From NCBI GenBank assembly GCA_029933365.1, contig JAOZOH010000079.1, positions 1 through 13,285 of the forward strand: a stretch of DNA of 13,285 nucleotides. Reading direction: 5' to 3'. A program made the translations under genes and the position numbers. Under the pieces are notes generated by a model, which was not told the DNA's origin, ran no database searches, and was given only the letters and a program-made list of their open reading frames with translations. This document shows positions 5,889 to 11,826 of this stretch, piece by piece (the stretch's first letter is position 1; every line of letters starts with the position of its first letter). The stretch is from Desulfuromusa sp. GTDB taxonomy: Bacteria; Desulfobacterota; Desulfuromonadia; Desulfuromonadales; Geopsychrobacteraceae.

Positions 5889-6287
5889 ATGGTAGAAAAA
5901 CAATCACGACCGAAAAAGATCTCAGGGGAAACTCTTGAAATGAATTCTCCCTGTGGAAAAATCTACGTCACGATGAACGACAACCTGGATACAGGCGACC
6001 TCATAGAGGTGTTCGTCAGGTTCGGGAAGTCTGGGACTTGCGCTAGCTTGGTTGCCAATGCGCTGACGATCATCACGTCTTACGGACTTCGTTCCGGTAT
6101 GGATGTTGGTGATGCGATCAAAGGTTTGATTGGCCATGGATGTCATAAGGCACCGGTGGTCGATGGCGAGGAAACTATCCTGTCCTGCGTTGACGCTATT
6201 GGCAAAGCTATCCGTATTCATACGGGGCTTGTGCCGGTAGAAGAAGAACAGGAGACTAGTGACAATACGGAGGAGAAAGCGACATGA
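5889..6287 (+). CDS. stand-alone TSCPD-domain protein (NrdJ C-terminal-like)
   Basis: I choose ATG 5889, 8 bases after AAGGAG; ATG 5883 is too close and ATG 5796 would read through the leader hairpin. The 132-aa product has the pattern of the TSCPD domain found at the C-terminus of class II (B12-dependent) ribonucleotide reductases and as separate proteins: CGKIYVTMN (22-30), VFVRFGKSGTCASLVANAL (41-59), LRSGMDVGDAIKGLIGHGC (67-85) and SCVDAIGKAI (99-108). Cysteines at 22, 51, 85 and 100 could bind metal or act in redox. No reductase catalytic domain is present in the window. The acidic tail EEEQETSDNTEE looks disordered. The gene overlaps the lipoprotein gene by 4 bases. Confidence 0.78.
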   Translation: MVEKQSRPKKISGETLEMNSPCGKIYVTMNDNLDTGDLIEVFVRFGKSGTCASLVANALTIITSYGLRSGMDVGDAIKGLIGHGCHKAPVVDGEETILSCVDAIGKAIRIHTGLVPVEEEQETSDNTEEKAT

Positions 6288-6685
6288 AGAAAGGACTAAT
6301 TCTGGTTTTTATTGCCCTAGTGCTATCTGGCTGTTCCGCAGCGAGTCTACAGAAGGCTGAACAAAACACCAGAGTGACCGGCATGGTGCCTGGCGGGGGA
6401 ATTATTTATCTCCCGATCTTGCTGGCATCGACAATTGCTGGAAGCCCAAAAATCACTGAAGCAGACAGACAGGATATAGGGAAACAACTCAGTGAAAAGA
6501 GATCTAAAATTCCTGGCTGCATTAAATGGCCTGGACACGTCATCGGACCGGAAAAATTCCCGGTTGATTATGCTTGTCCAGTGGATCCGGATTGGGATGA
6601 AATTCAGGCTCAGATCCGGTTTGGCAAAACACAGCAGCAGGATGATATTCACACAACAGCGGCAACAACAAAAGCTGCTGACTAG
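6284..6685 (+). CDS. putative lipoprotein
   Basis: The start overlaps the preceding stop as ATGA. MKKGLILVFIALVLSGCSAAS is a clear lipoprotein signal with lipobox LSGC; Cys17 would be acylated and the protein anchored in a membrane. The mature part of about 117 residues has a short hydrophobic patch (GGGIIYLPILLASTIAG), two Cys-containing segments (KIPGCIKWPG, DYACPVDPDWDE) that could form a disulphide, and a Gln/Thr/Ala-rich tail. No family is recognised. A secreted product at the end of a cytoplasmic-looking operon is a little unexpected and may point to an envelope link, for example with conjugation or surface exclusion; that is speculation. Confidence 0.8.
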   Translation: MKKGLILVFIALVLSGCSAASLQKAEQNTRVTGMVPGGGIIYLPILLASTIAGSPKITEADRQDIGKQLSEKRSKIPGCIKWPGHVIGPEKFPVDYACPVDPDWDEIQAQIRFGKTQQQDDIHTTAATTKAAD

Positions 6686-6709
6686 ATTTTGATATTGTGA
6701 CGGATAGTT

Positions 6710-6855
6710 GCGGCGGGACTTAACAGTCCCCCGCTCCTGTCTCCTTTCAGGCGAAGTCCAGTAGGGCTTCCTGGATCTCCAGTCTTACACGACGGGGGAT
6801 GTGGGAAGCCCTACTGGTTTCAACATCACTTCACCTCAACAAAAGGAGAACAGCC
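6710..6855 (+). promoter_or_regulatory. leader F of the 38-aa gene: long structured leader with anti-SD
   Basis: This stretch holds three elements in order. First is a hairpin, 6710-6720 with 6725-6734 (about 10 bp with a bulged C). Next is CTGTCTCCTTT (6737-6747), which pairs with the ribosome-binding region AAAGGAGAACAG (6842-6853) over 11 bp with only A6849 bulged. Between these partners lies a perfect 14-bp stem CCAGTAGGGCTTCC (6758-6771) with GGAAGCCCTACTGG (6804-6817), which would bring them together. CCTG/CAGG (6736-6739 with 6748-6751) can present the anti-SD in a small loop. The long-range pairing would block translation of the downstream microprotein. Confidence 0.55.
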
Positions 6856-6972
6856 ATGTCCGTCAAAGTCAAAATCAACAATCGAAATTTTACACTCTCT
6901 TGGGACGAGTTTGAGAAACTGGTTTTAAGAAAGACCCTGCGTGCTACGGTGGAAATATTGAGCATGGGGTAA
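6856..6972 (+). CDS. 38-aa microprotein
   Basis: This short frame (MSVKVKINNRNFTLSWDEFEKLV..., ending EILSMG) starts 7 bases after AAAAGGAGAA, one of the best ribosome-binding sites in the window. The terminator begins 8 bases after its stop, so it is the last gene of the long + strand unit. It reads as an N-terminal strand (VKVKINNRNFTL) followed by one amphipathic helix (WDEFEKLVLRKTLRATVEIL). No known family is recognised. The elaborate leader supports a real, regulated product. Confidence 0.6.
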   Translation: MSVKVKINNRNFTLSWDEFEKLVLRKTLRATVEILSMG

Positions 6973-6980
6973 TAACGAGA

Positions 6981-7010
6981 GGGGTGGCACTAGTGCTGCC
7001 CCTTTTTTTT
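6981..7010 (+). terminator. rho-independent terminator of the + strand unit
   Basis: GGGGTGGCA (6981-6989) pairs with TGCTGCCCC (6994-7002) over 9 bp (two wobbles) with loop CTAG, followed directly by eight T residues. On the other strand no T-run follows the stem, so it stops only + strand transcripts. It would end the unit before the convergent umuDC operon. Confidence 0.9.
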
Positions 7011-7082
7011 GTGCAAAAATATTCCTCCATCATTAATCATTTTCGAGATTAACTTATCTGAAATAACAGAGAACTAAGTTGT

Positions 7083-8342
7083 CTATACCAAAGGCAAACA
7101 GTCCCACCTTGTTGTATATGCCGGTGACAGGTGCGATTGCTTCATGAACCAGTCTTTCTTTGGTCGCTGACCTCCAAACCAAATCTGCCCCTGACCACTG
7201 TGGTTGATAGTGTCGATAGCATGCATCAGTTTGTCACGGTTTGAATCATCAGCTTGGGAATGAAATAGGTCAAACTGAACTTGGTCGGGTGAGCAAAAGT
7301 CACCCAGCATCACACCAGCTTTGGCATAGCGATAGCCATCTCTCCAGATCGAATCAAACAGCTTGGAAGTCAGAGCAAGTATGTCACGGGTATCAGAGCT
7401 AGATTGAATCAGTTTCCCGGTTGCTGAGTTGCTGTAATAGGGATCGGTCTTGATATGGGGGCTGGTACGGATAAAAACATTAACCGTTTTGGCAAGCAGG
7501 CCTTCTCCTCTTAACTTTTCAGCAGCTCTTGCCGCAAATTCGCAAATGGTTTCACGGAGCATTGAGCTATCAGTGATCTTCTTTTCAAAGGATCTGGAAC
7601 AGACTATCTGCTGCCGTGGGGCAGGGGAATCATCAAGCTCAATACAGGATTCCCCATTCAACTCTCTGACAGTGCGATCCATAACGATTGAGTAGTGCTG
7701 CTTGATCTGATGAGCGTTGATTTGAGCCAGTTTTAGTGCGGTAGTGATCCCCTTTGCCTCCAGGCTCTTGGTGTGTTTTCGGCCAACACCCCAGACTTCA
7801 GAGACAGGAGTGATAGCAAGGAGCCTCTTCTGCCGTTCTGGATCTGATAGATCAACAACTCCCTGGGTCGCTTTATATTTCTTGGCGGCATAGTTGGCTA
7901 GTTTTGCCAGAGTTTTAGTTGGAGCAATGCCAACGCAGACAGGGACACCGACATGCTGGTAAACAGTTGCTCTGATCTTTTGGGCATATTCTTGCTTGTT
8001 TTTAAATCCAGAGAGGTCAAGAAAAGCTTCATCAATGGAGTAAACCTCCAGATTAGGTGAGAACTCTTCCAGAGTCTGCATCACCCGAGCTGAGATATCC
8101 CCATAAAGAGTGTAGTTGGAGGAGAAAACATGAACCTTATGTCGTTTGATCTGGTCGATGACCTGAAAGAGAGGTGTTGCCATCTTGATCCCTAGATCTT
8201 TAACCTCCTGAGACCGGGCAACAATACAACCATCATTATTGGAGAGAACAACAACAGGAACATTCTTGAGCTCTGGTCGGAACAGTCGCTCACAGCTGCA
8301 ATAGAAGTTATTGCAATCGACCAGAGCAAAGGTGTGCTTCAT
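7083..8342 (-). CDS. umuC: UmuC-type Y-family DNA polymerase V subunit
   Basis: This 419-aa protein is full length for UmuC, the catalytic subunit of the SOS translesion polymerase UmuD'2C. Visible motifs are FALVDCNNFYCSCERLF with the metal-binding D9, SNNDGCIVARS, SSNYTLYGDIS, the catalytic pair D104-E105 in YSIDEAFLDLSG, a helix-hairpin-helix region (VSEVWGVGRKHTKSLEAKGI, about 180-199) and the beta-clamp peptide QFDLF (356-360). Its start overlaps the umuD stop as ATGA, so the two are co-translated. Such pairs (rumAB, mucAB, impAB) are common on conjugative elements, where they raise damage-induced mutagenesis. No sign of breakage is visible. Confidence 0.96.
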   Translation of the reverse strand: MKHTFALVDCNNFYCSCERLFRPELKNVPVVVLSNNDGCIVARSQEVKDLGIKMATPLFQVIDQIKRHKVHVFSSNYTLYGDISARVMQTLEEFSPNLEVYSIDEAFLDLSGFKNKQEYAQKIRATVYQHVGVPVCVGIAPTKTLAKLANYAAKKYKATQGVVDLSDPERQKRLLAITPVSEVWGVGRKHTKSLEAKGITTALKLAQINAHQIKQHYSIVMDRTVRELNGESCIELDDSPAPRQQIVCSRSFEKKITDSSMLRETICEFAARAAEKLRGEGLLAKTVNVFIRTSPHIKTDPYYSNSATGKLIQSSSDTRDILALTSKLFDSIWRDGYRYAKAGVMLGDFCSPDQVQFDLFHSQADDSNRDKLMHAIDTINHSGQGQIWFGGQRPKKDWFMKQSHLSPAYTTRWDCLPLV

Positions 8343-8770
8343 GACTTTCTTAAGCTATGAATGGATGTCGTGACCACCCCGAAAATTTCCAAGTCAGAAC
8401 CTTCCGGAATATCCAACGGATCATGATTCTTATTCATCGGAACCAGCCTGACACTGGGTGTTGTCTCGAGCTTCTTAACGGTCAACTCCCCATCAAATTC
8501 TGCAATAACAATATCGCCGTGCTGCGCTGTAAGAGAACGATCCACGACCAGAACATCACCGGGAAAGATCCCTGCATCAACCATTGAGTCTCCCTGTGCT
8601 CTGACGAAATAGGTAGCCGCAGGCTTCTTGATACAAAGTTCATTCAGATCAAGTTTCCGTTCACAGTAATCAGATGCCGGACTGGGGAATCCTGCGGGAA
8701 CGTTATCGAGAAACAGGGGGATATCGAGTTGAGTAAATTCACTACTTTTGCCGATTTTTGTGACTTTCAT
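8339..8770 (-). CDS. umuD: UmuD-type self-cleaving polymerase V subunit
   Basis: UmuD is an S24-family serine/lysine protease that cleaves itself on RecA filaments to give the polymerase-active UmuD'. With ATG at 8770 the protein has 143 residues, with an Ala26-Gly27 cleavage site in NVPAGFPSP, catalytic Ser62 in GDSMVDAGI and Lys99 in LTVKK. E. coli UmuD has 24/25, 60 and 97, so all three shift by the same two residues, which supports this start. An AAAGG element precedes it on the - strand. The frame stays open upstream to 8959, but that stretch has no UmuD similarity. No LexA box of a type I know is evident upstream. Confidence 0.93.
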   Translation of the reverse strand: MKVTKIGKSSEFTQLDIPLFLDNVPAGFPSPASDYCERKLDLNELCIKKPAATYFVRAQGDSMVDAGIFPGDVLVVDRSLTAQHGDIVIAEFDGELTVKKLETTPSVRLVPMNKNHDPLDIPEGSDLEIFGVVTTSIHSLRKS

Positions 8771-8826
8771 TTTGCCTTTACCTTTATTGATGATTTGCTG
8801 ACTTATCAAATTATGCGGAGACATAA

Positions 8827-8849
8827 TGACAGGAAAAGTCACTGACTGA
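8827..8849. promoter_or_regulatory. TGAC/GTCA half-site cluster upstream of umuD
   Basis: TGAC at 8827-8830 and GTCA at 8838-8841 form an inverted repeat with a 7-base spacer, and AGTCACTGACT (8837-8847) is a second, overlapping palindrome. It lies about 60-80 bases before the umuD start, where an SOS or element-specific repressor site would be expected. It is not a LexA box I know, so this is a weak positional call. Confidence 0.25.
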
Positions 8850-8936
8850 ATAGTAGAATCGACTGCCTCCCAAAAAAACAAAAAAGAGAAGAAGGCTATC
8901 ATCATCAACGATTGAAAATAATATGAGAACAAATTT

Positions 8937-8978
8937 ATCGAGTAGCTGAGGAGGAGCAACTTTCCTCAGCTACTCGAT
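8937..8978. repeat. perfect 16-bp inverted repeat
   Basis: ATCGAGTAGCTGAGGA (8937-8952) and TCCTCAGCTACTCGAT (8963-8978) are exact reverse complements around a 10-base loop. On the - strand AAATTTG follows, and on the + strand GGAATTC; neither is a convincing T-run, so it is not a standard terminator. It lies between divergent genes and could insulate them, form a cruciform, act as a protein site or be the remnant of a mobile element. Confidence 0.75.
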
Positions 8979-9149
8979 GGAATTCAGTGTGGAATGAACC
9001 GAGAACTCTTTTTAACACAAAGGATCTGGTTTGAATTTTGAATTTTCAAATTTTACCACATTTAAAATTGAGCCTGAATTTACGCACATCCCGAAGAAAT
9101 AGAACCTACTCACCATATTTAAGTTTTATTGCTTCAGCACACTATTTTC

Positions 9150-9189
9150 TATTTATGGCGTATTGACAATATTTTATATTTATGGCCTA
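9150..9189 (+). promoter_or_regulatory. direct repeats in the hipBA promoter, possible HipB operator
   Basis: TATTTATGGCGTA (9150-9162) is repeated as TATTTATGGCCTA (9177-9189), 27 bases apart and 12 of 13 identical. A TTGACA (9163-9168) that could be the -35 box lies between them; no equally good -10 box is visible at the standard spacing. E. coli HipB binds TATCC-N8-GGATA operators, which this does not match, but autorepression by HipB at repeated promoter sites is usual for hipBA. Confidence 0.4.
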
Positions 9190-9222
9190 ATGCTCATATA
9201 AAATTCATGAGGCGAGAAAACC

Positions 9223-9474
9223 ATGCAAAAGAAAATAATTTCTCCTGAATCTCTTGGCTTCGCTCTCAGGGAAGAGAGGAAGAAAAAAGGGCTGAATCAA
9301 ACGGAACTGGGAAGGCCCGTCGGTATCGACCAGACCACTGTTTCCAAAGTTGAACAAGGAAAGCCGGGCACCCGACTTGATACCTTGTTTCGCCTACTTT
9401 CCACTCTTGATCTGGAGTTGATACTGCAACCCAAAAGTGTGTCATCCAGCACAACCGACAAAGAGGATTGGTAG
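9223..9474 (+). CDS. hipB: HipB-type antitoxin, XRE helix-turn-helix
   Basis: This 83-aa protein has a helix-turn-helix domain of the Cro/XRE class at about residues 10-65 (LREERKKKGLNQTELGRPVGIDQTTVSKVEQGKPGTRLDTLFRLLSTL). As in E. coli HipB it ends with a flexible tail whose last residue is Trp (KEDW); in E. coli that terminal Trp contacts HipA. It would neutralise HipA and repress its own promoter. A GAGG element lies 10 bases before the ATG. The hipA start codon follows its stop directly, the usual tight coupling of the pair. Confidence 0.9.
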   Translation: MQKKIISPESLGFALREERKKKGLNQTELGRPVGIDQTTVSKVEQGKPGTRLDTLFRLLSTLDLELILQPKSVSSSTTDKEDW

Positions 9475-10794
9475 GTGGGACGACAAAAACGTTCAGCAGC
9501 ATTGTTTGTATCGATGAATGGTGAGTCGGTCGGCACCCTGAAACGCTCTTCAACCGGCAATCTAGAGTTCTCATATTGCAGAACATGGCTGGAAGCCGAA
9601 AAAAGTCGCCCCATCTCTCTGTCTCTTCCTTTGGGAAGAACGGTCTTTGCGGGAGACCGTGTTGAAAATTTCTTCGACAATCTTCTTCCAGACAGTCAGT
9701 CGATTCGTAACCGGATACAAACACGCTTCGGGGTCGCAACCAACAGAGCCTTCGACCTGCTTTGGCATGTCGGAAGGGATTGTGTCGGAGCACTACAACT
9801 GACACCAGGAGAAGAGATAGCCGACGTCAGGATGATTTCATCCCGTCCTCTCACGGATGAGGAAATTTCTGACAATCTGCGTAACTACCGGACTAGACCG
9901 CTGGGCATGCGAGCTGATGATGATTTTCGGATTTCCATTGCCGGGGCGCAGGAAAAAACCGCTCTACTCAAACGCGACAATCAGTGGCATCTTCCACAAG
10001 GGACTACCCCAACCAGCCACATTTTCAAACTCCCCATCGGACAGATTGAACATAGTGGCCTCGATCTATCCGACAGCGTTGAAAACGAATGGCTCTGCCA
10101 TCTCATTTTGAAAGCGTATGGATTGCCCATCGCCCATACCGAGATCGGTGTTTTCGATGACATAACGACTTTGATCGTAGAAAGGTTTGATCGCCGCTGG
10201 GCGCAGGACGGCACCTGGTTGATGCGCTTGCCGCAAGAAGACATGTGTCAGGCCCTCAATGTGTCCCCGGCACTTAAATATGAAAGTGATGGTGGGCCGG
10301 GAATCGCTCCGATCATGGATTTGTTGCTCGCTTCAGTGAAGAGTGGATTTGACCGGCGCACCTTCATGATGTTGAACCTTCTGTATTGGCTGTTGTTTGC
10401 CATCGACGGGCATGCAAAAAACTTCAGTATTTTCCTGTTACAAGGTGGAAATTTCAAACTCACACCAGCCTATGATGTCATGTCAGCCCATCCGATGATC
10501 GCTCGGGGGCAACTCGATGTGCATAAATTGAAAATAGCCATGGCAATGAGCAGTAAGAATAAACATTATAGCGTCCTGCCCATTCTCCACAGACACTGGC
10601 TAGCGACCGCCAAGAAATGCAGATACTCTGTTGATGAAATGGACCATGTTATCAACAGTACATTGGAGCGCATGGATCATGTCGTCAACCAGGTCGCCGG
10701 ACAATTGCCGGCAAGTTTTCCCGATTCGGTTGCCGGGCCAATTTTGAACGGCATGAAAGAAAACCGGGACAGAATGATGCGCTCTATGGATTGA
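9475..10794 (+). CDS. hipA: HipA-type serine/threonine kinase toxin
   Basis: The start is GTG, immediately after the hipB stop, with GAGG about 8 bases upstream. The 439-aa length equals E. coli HipA (440). Key residues are intact and nearly in register: Ser154 in FRISIAGAQEKTALL (E. coli Ser150, the autophosphorylation and P-loop serine), Lys185 in HIFKLP, catalytic Asp311 in IDGHAKNFSIF (E. coli 309) and the metal-binding Asp334 in YDVMSA (E. coli 332). E. coli HipA phosphorylates glutamyl-tRNA synthetase and causes persistence; the target here is unknown. The toxin appears functional, so hipBA could stabilise the element or give drug tolerance. Confidence 0.95.
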   Translation: MGRQKRSAALFVSMNGESVGTLKRSSTGNLEFSYCRTWLEAEKSRPISLSLPLGRTVFAGDRVENFFDNLLPDSQSIRNRIQTRFGVATNRAFDLLWHVGRDCVGALQLTPGEEIADVRMISSRPLTDEEISDNLRNYRTRPLGMRADDDFRISIAGAQEKTALLKRDNQWHLPQGTTPTSHIFKLPIGQIEHSGLDLSDSVENEWLCHLILKAYGLPIAHTEIGVFDDITTLIVERFDRRWAQDGTWLMRLPQEDMCQALNVSPALKYESDGGPGIAPIMDLLLASVKSGFDRRTFMMLNLLYWLLFAIDGHAKNFSIFLLQGGNFKLTPAYDVMSAHPMIARGQLDVHKLKIAMAMSSKNKHYSVLPILHRHWLATAKKCRYSVDEMDHVINSTLERMDHVVNQVAGQLPASFPDSVAGPILNGMKENRDRMMRSMD

Positions 10795-10819
10795 GTTACA
10801 CGGGGAGAGGTTATGGCGT

Positions 10820-10842
10820 AAGGCGGTAGTCGCTGCCGCCTT
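10820..10842 (+). terminator. probable hipBA terminator
   Basis: AAGGCGGTAG (10820-10829) pairs with CTGCCGCCTT (10833-10842) over 10 bp with one wobble and a TCG loop, 25 bases after the hipA stop. The T-tract is poor (GACGGGTTTTCC), so termination may be partial; the stronger hairpin at 10957-10992 would back it up. Confidence 0.6.
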
Positions 10843-10892
10843 GACGGGTTTTCCTCTTGGTGTTGATAATAGCTATTGCCGGTTGTGAAGAA

Positions 10893-10925
10893 GGCACGCC
10901 AGACGGGATTTAAACCCGCAACCGT
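10893..10925 (-). other. possible tRNA 3'-end remnant
   Basis: Read on the - strand, this stretch is GGTTGCGGGTTTAAATCCCGT followed by CTGGCGTGCC. That is the shape of a tRNA T-arm (GCGGG/CCCGT with a 7-base TTTAAAT loop) and the 3' strand of an acceptor stem. A symmetrical TTCAC/GTGAA pair lies upstream, but its loop has 9 bases instead of 7, and I find no matching 5' acceptor strand, so it is not an intact tRNA. Integrases often use tRNA 3' ends as attachment sites, so it may be an att remnant. Confidence 0.3.
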
Positions 10926-10956
10926 TCACTTAGTCATTGTGAAGTTGAGTTACCGA

Positions 10957-10992
10957 AAAATCCCCCAAGGTGAATTTACCTTGGGGGATTTT
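10957..10992. terminator. strong bidirectional terminator hairpin
   Basis: AAAATCCCCCAAGGT (10957-10971) and ACCTTGGGGGATTTT (10978-10992) form a perfect 15-bp stem with loop GAATTT. The A-run on one side and T-run on the other (TTTTGTTTT on +, TTTTTCGG on -) make it work in both directions. It separates hipBA from the downstream operon. Confidence 0.85.
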
Positions 10993-11233
10993 GTTTTAAG
11001 GGGTCGTTGCGGGGGAATGCCGCTAGAGAGTGTGGAGAAGAACGGTAACGGAGACCCATTTTAGCACTTTGCTGGGATGTTCTTTTGTTGCTCAAACAAC
11101 CATCCCAGCAAAGAGAAGACTTCTTCTCGTAGTAGGATGACTCCTTTTGCCCGGGGAAACCCTCGAAGAGAGAATATACCCTTTTCACTAAAAAACCTTC
11201 CCCCCTCCCCCATATATAGAGAAAGGAGGTGTT
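10993..11233 (+). other. gene-free leader region of the 11234-13032 operon
   Basis: No convincing gene is present; the open frames here cross hairpins and lack ribosome-binding sites. It must hold the operon's promoter, but I see no clear pair of -35 and -10 boxes. It contains the 13-bp inverted repeat at 11067-11113, a smaller one GAGAAG/CTTCTC around 11114-11129, a run of C and T (11198-11210) and a full AAAGGAGGT ribosome-binding site (11222-11230). The long untranslated distance suggests leader control. Confidence 0.6.
11067..11113 (+). repeat. 13-bp inverted repeat with nested stem in operon leader
   Basis: CTTTGCTGGGATG (11067-11079) and CATCCCAGCAAAG (11101-11113) are exact reverse complements, with GTTG/CAAC (11087-11090 and 11097-11100) nested inside. 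The 3' side AACAACCATCC (11095-11105) could pair with the ribosome-binding region GGAGGTGTT (11225-11233) if two A residues are bulged. This recalls the leaders of the first operon but is weaker. No T-run follows, so it is not a simple terminator. Confidence 0.6.
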
Positions 11234-11518
11234 ATGGCCAAGGTCTTAAGGAAAACGTATCTCGAAGCGGAATCTCCTCGTTATGCCTGGTATCAAATCA
11301 CCATGATCCAGCTTGTTGAAGGATTTGTTATTGAAAAGAAGTCCGGTTGCCAAGGTCGGAAGCCCCATACTGATGCATGGTTCAGATGGGAATCATTCGC
11401 TGCAACAGAAACCTATGACAAAATTTTGAGAAGGAAGACAAAACCTGGGCGGAAAAGAGTATATCGACAAGTTCAACAGCCAGATCAACTTGAACTTTTT
11501 ATGGGGGAGCCAAGATGA
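11234..11518 (+). CDS. WGR-like small protein with beta-clamp-binding peptide
   Basis: A near-perfect ribosome-binding site AAAGGAGGT lies 3 bases before the ATG. The 94-aa protein resembles a WGR domain: YAWYQITMIQ (18-27), FVIEKKSGCQGR (31-42) in place of the WGRxG strand, AWFRWESFAATETYDKIL (48-65) and a KTKPGRKRVY end (68-77). Its C-terminal tail contains QLELF (85-89), a match to the QL(S/D)LF peptide by which polymerases and repair proteins bind the replication sliding clamp. This predicts a small clamp-associated DNA-binding or adaptor protein. The stop overlaps the next start as ATGA. The WGR call is moderate and the peptide is seen directly. Confidence 0.7.
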   Translation: MAKVLRKTYLEAESPRYAWYQITMIQLVEGFVIEKKSGCQGRKPHTDAWFRWESFAATETYDKILRRKTKPGRKRVYRQVQQPDQLELFMGEPR

Positions 11519-11826
11519 CAAATAATGATATTGCTCAAAAATGGGTACAAGGCTTGTCGGTCATTAAACACCACATTGAAATTGCTGATGATAAAGATCT
11601 CTGGCAGAAAGACCCTCAGAGAGTTTTGAAAGCAGTTAATTGTATCAATGATTTGAAAAAATGGTGTCTCAATCTCATGGAAACGATGCCTGAGATGGAA
11701 CAATACTTCATCAAAGACATTGAAGAACGTAACGAGTCAAGCCAAAGCAATCCATCCAGTTCTTCCCATAGCTTCTTTTTTCTGGAAGAAAATAAGCCAT
11801 CGAATAACGACAAGGTACAGAGATGA
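11515..11826 (+). CDS. hypothetical protein, 103 aa
   Basis: ATG 11515 overlaps the previous stop, with GGGGGAG about 7 bases upstream. Residues 1-70 are helical (IAQKWVQGLSVIKHHIEIADDKDLWQ, then RVLKAVNCINDLKKWCLNLMETMPEMEQYFIKDIEE), and the last 30 are a Ser/Asn/Pro-rich disordered tail. No family is recognised. It overlaps the next gene by 4 bases, so it is translated with its neighbours. Confidence 0.65.
   Translation: MTNNDIAQKWVQGLSVIKHHIEIADDKDLWQKDPQRVLKAVNCINDLKKWCLNLMETMPEMEQYFIKDIEERNESSQSNPSSSSHSFFFLEENKPSNNDKVQR

Larger units (their letters stand above)
8771..9222. other. divergent intergenic region between umuD and hipB
   Basis: This 452-base, AT-rich stretch holds no convincing gene. 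It must contain the umuDC promoter (- strand) and the hipBA promoter (+ strand). I searched by eye for the E. coli (CTG-N10-CAG), alpha-proteobacterial (GTTC/GAAC-N7) and Geobacter-type LexA boxes and found none. What is visible: a cluster of TGAC/GTCA half-sites at 8827-8849, the 16-bp inverted repeat at 8937-8978 and the direct repeats at 9150-9189 before hipB. Confidence 0.7.

Noticed and set aside
8339..8959. 206-aa version of UmuD with a hydrophobic N-terminal extension
   Set aside because: The extra 63 residues have no UmuD similarity and would be encoded by promoter-like AT-rich DNA. The shorter form puts cleavage site, Ser and Lys in register with E. coli UmuD.
10893..10955. Intact tRNA gene on the - strand
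   Set aside because: The T-arm looks right, but the supposed anticodon loop has 9 bases and no 5' acceptor strand pairs with the 3' strand.
10876..11064. 62-aa open frame after hipA
   Set aside because: It reads through the perfect terminator hairpin at 10957-10992 and has no ribosome-binding site.
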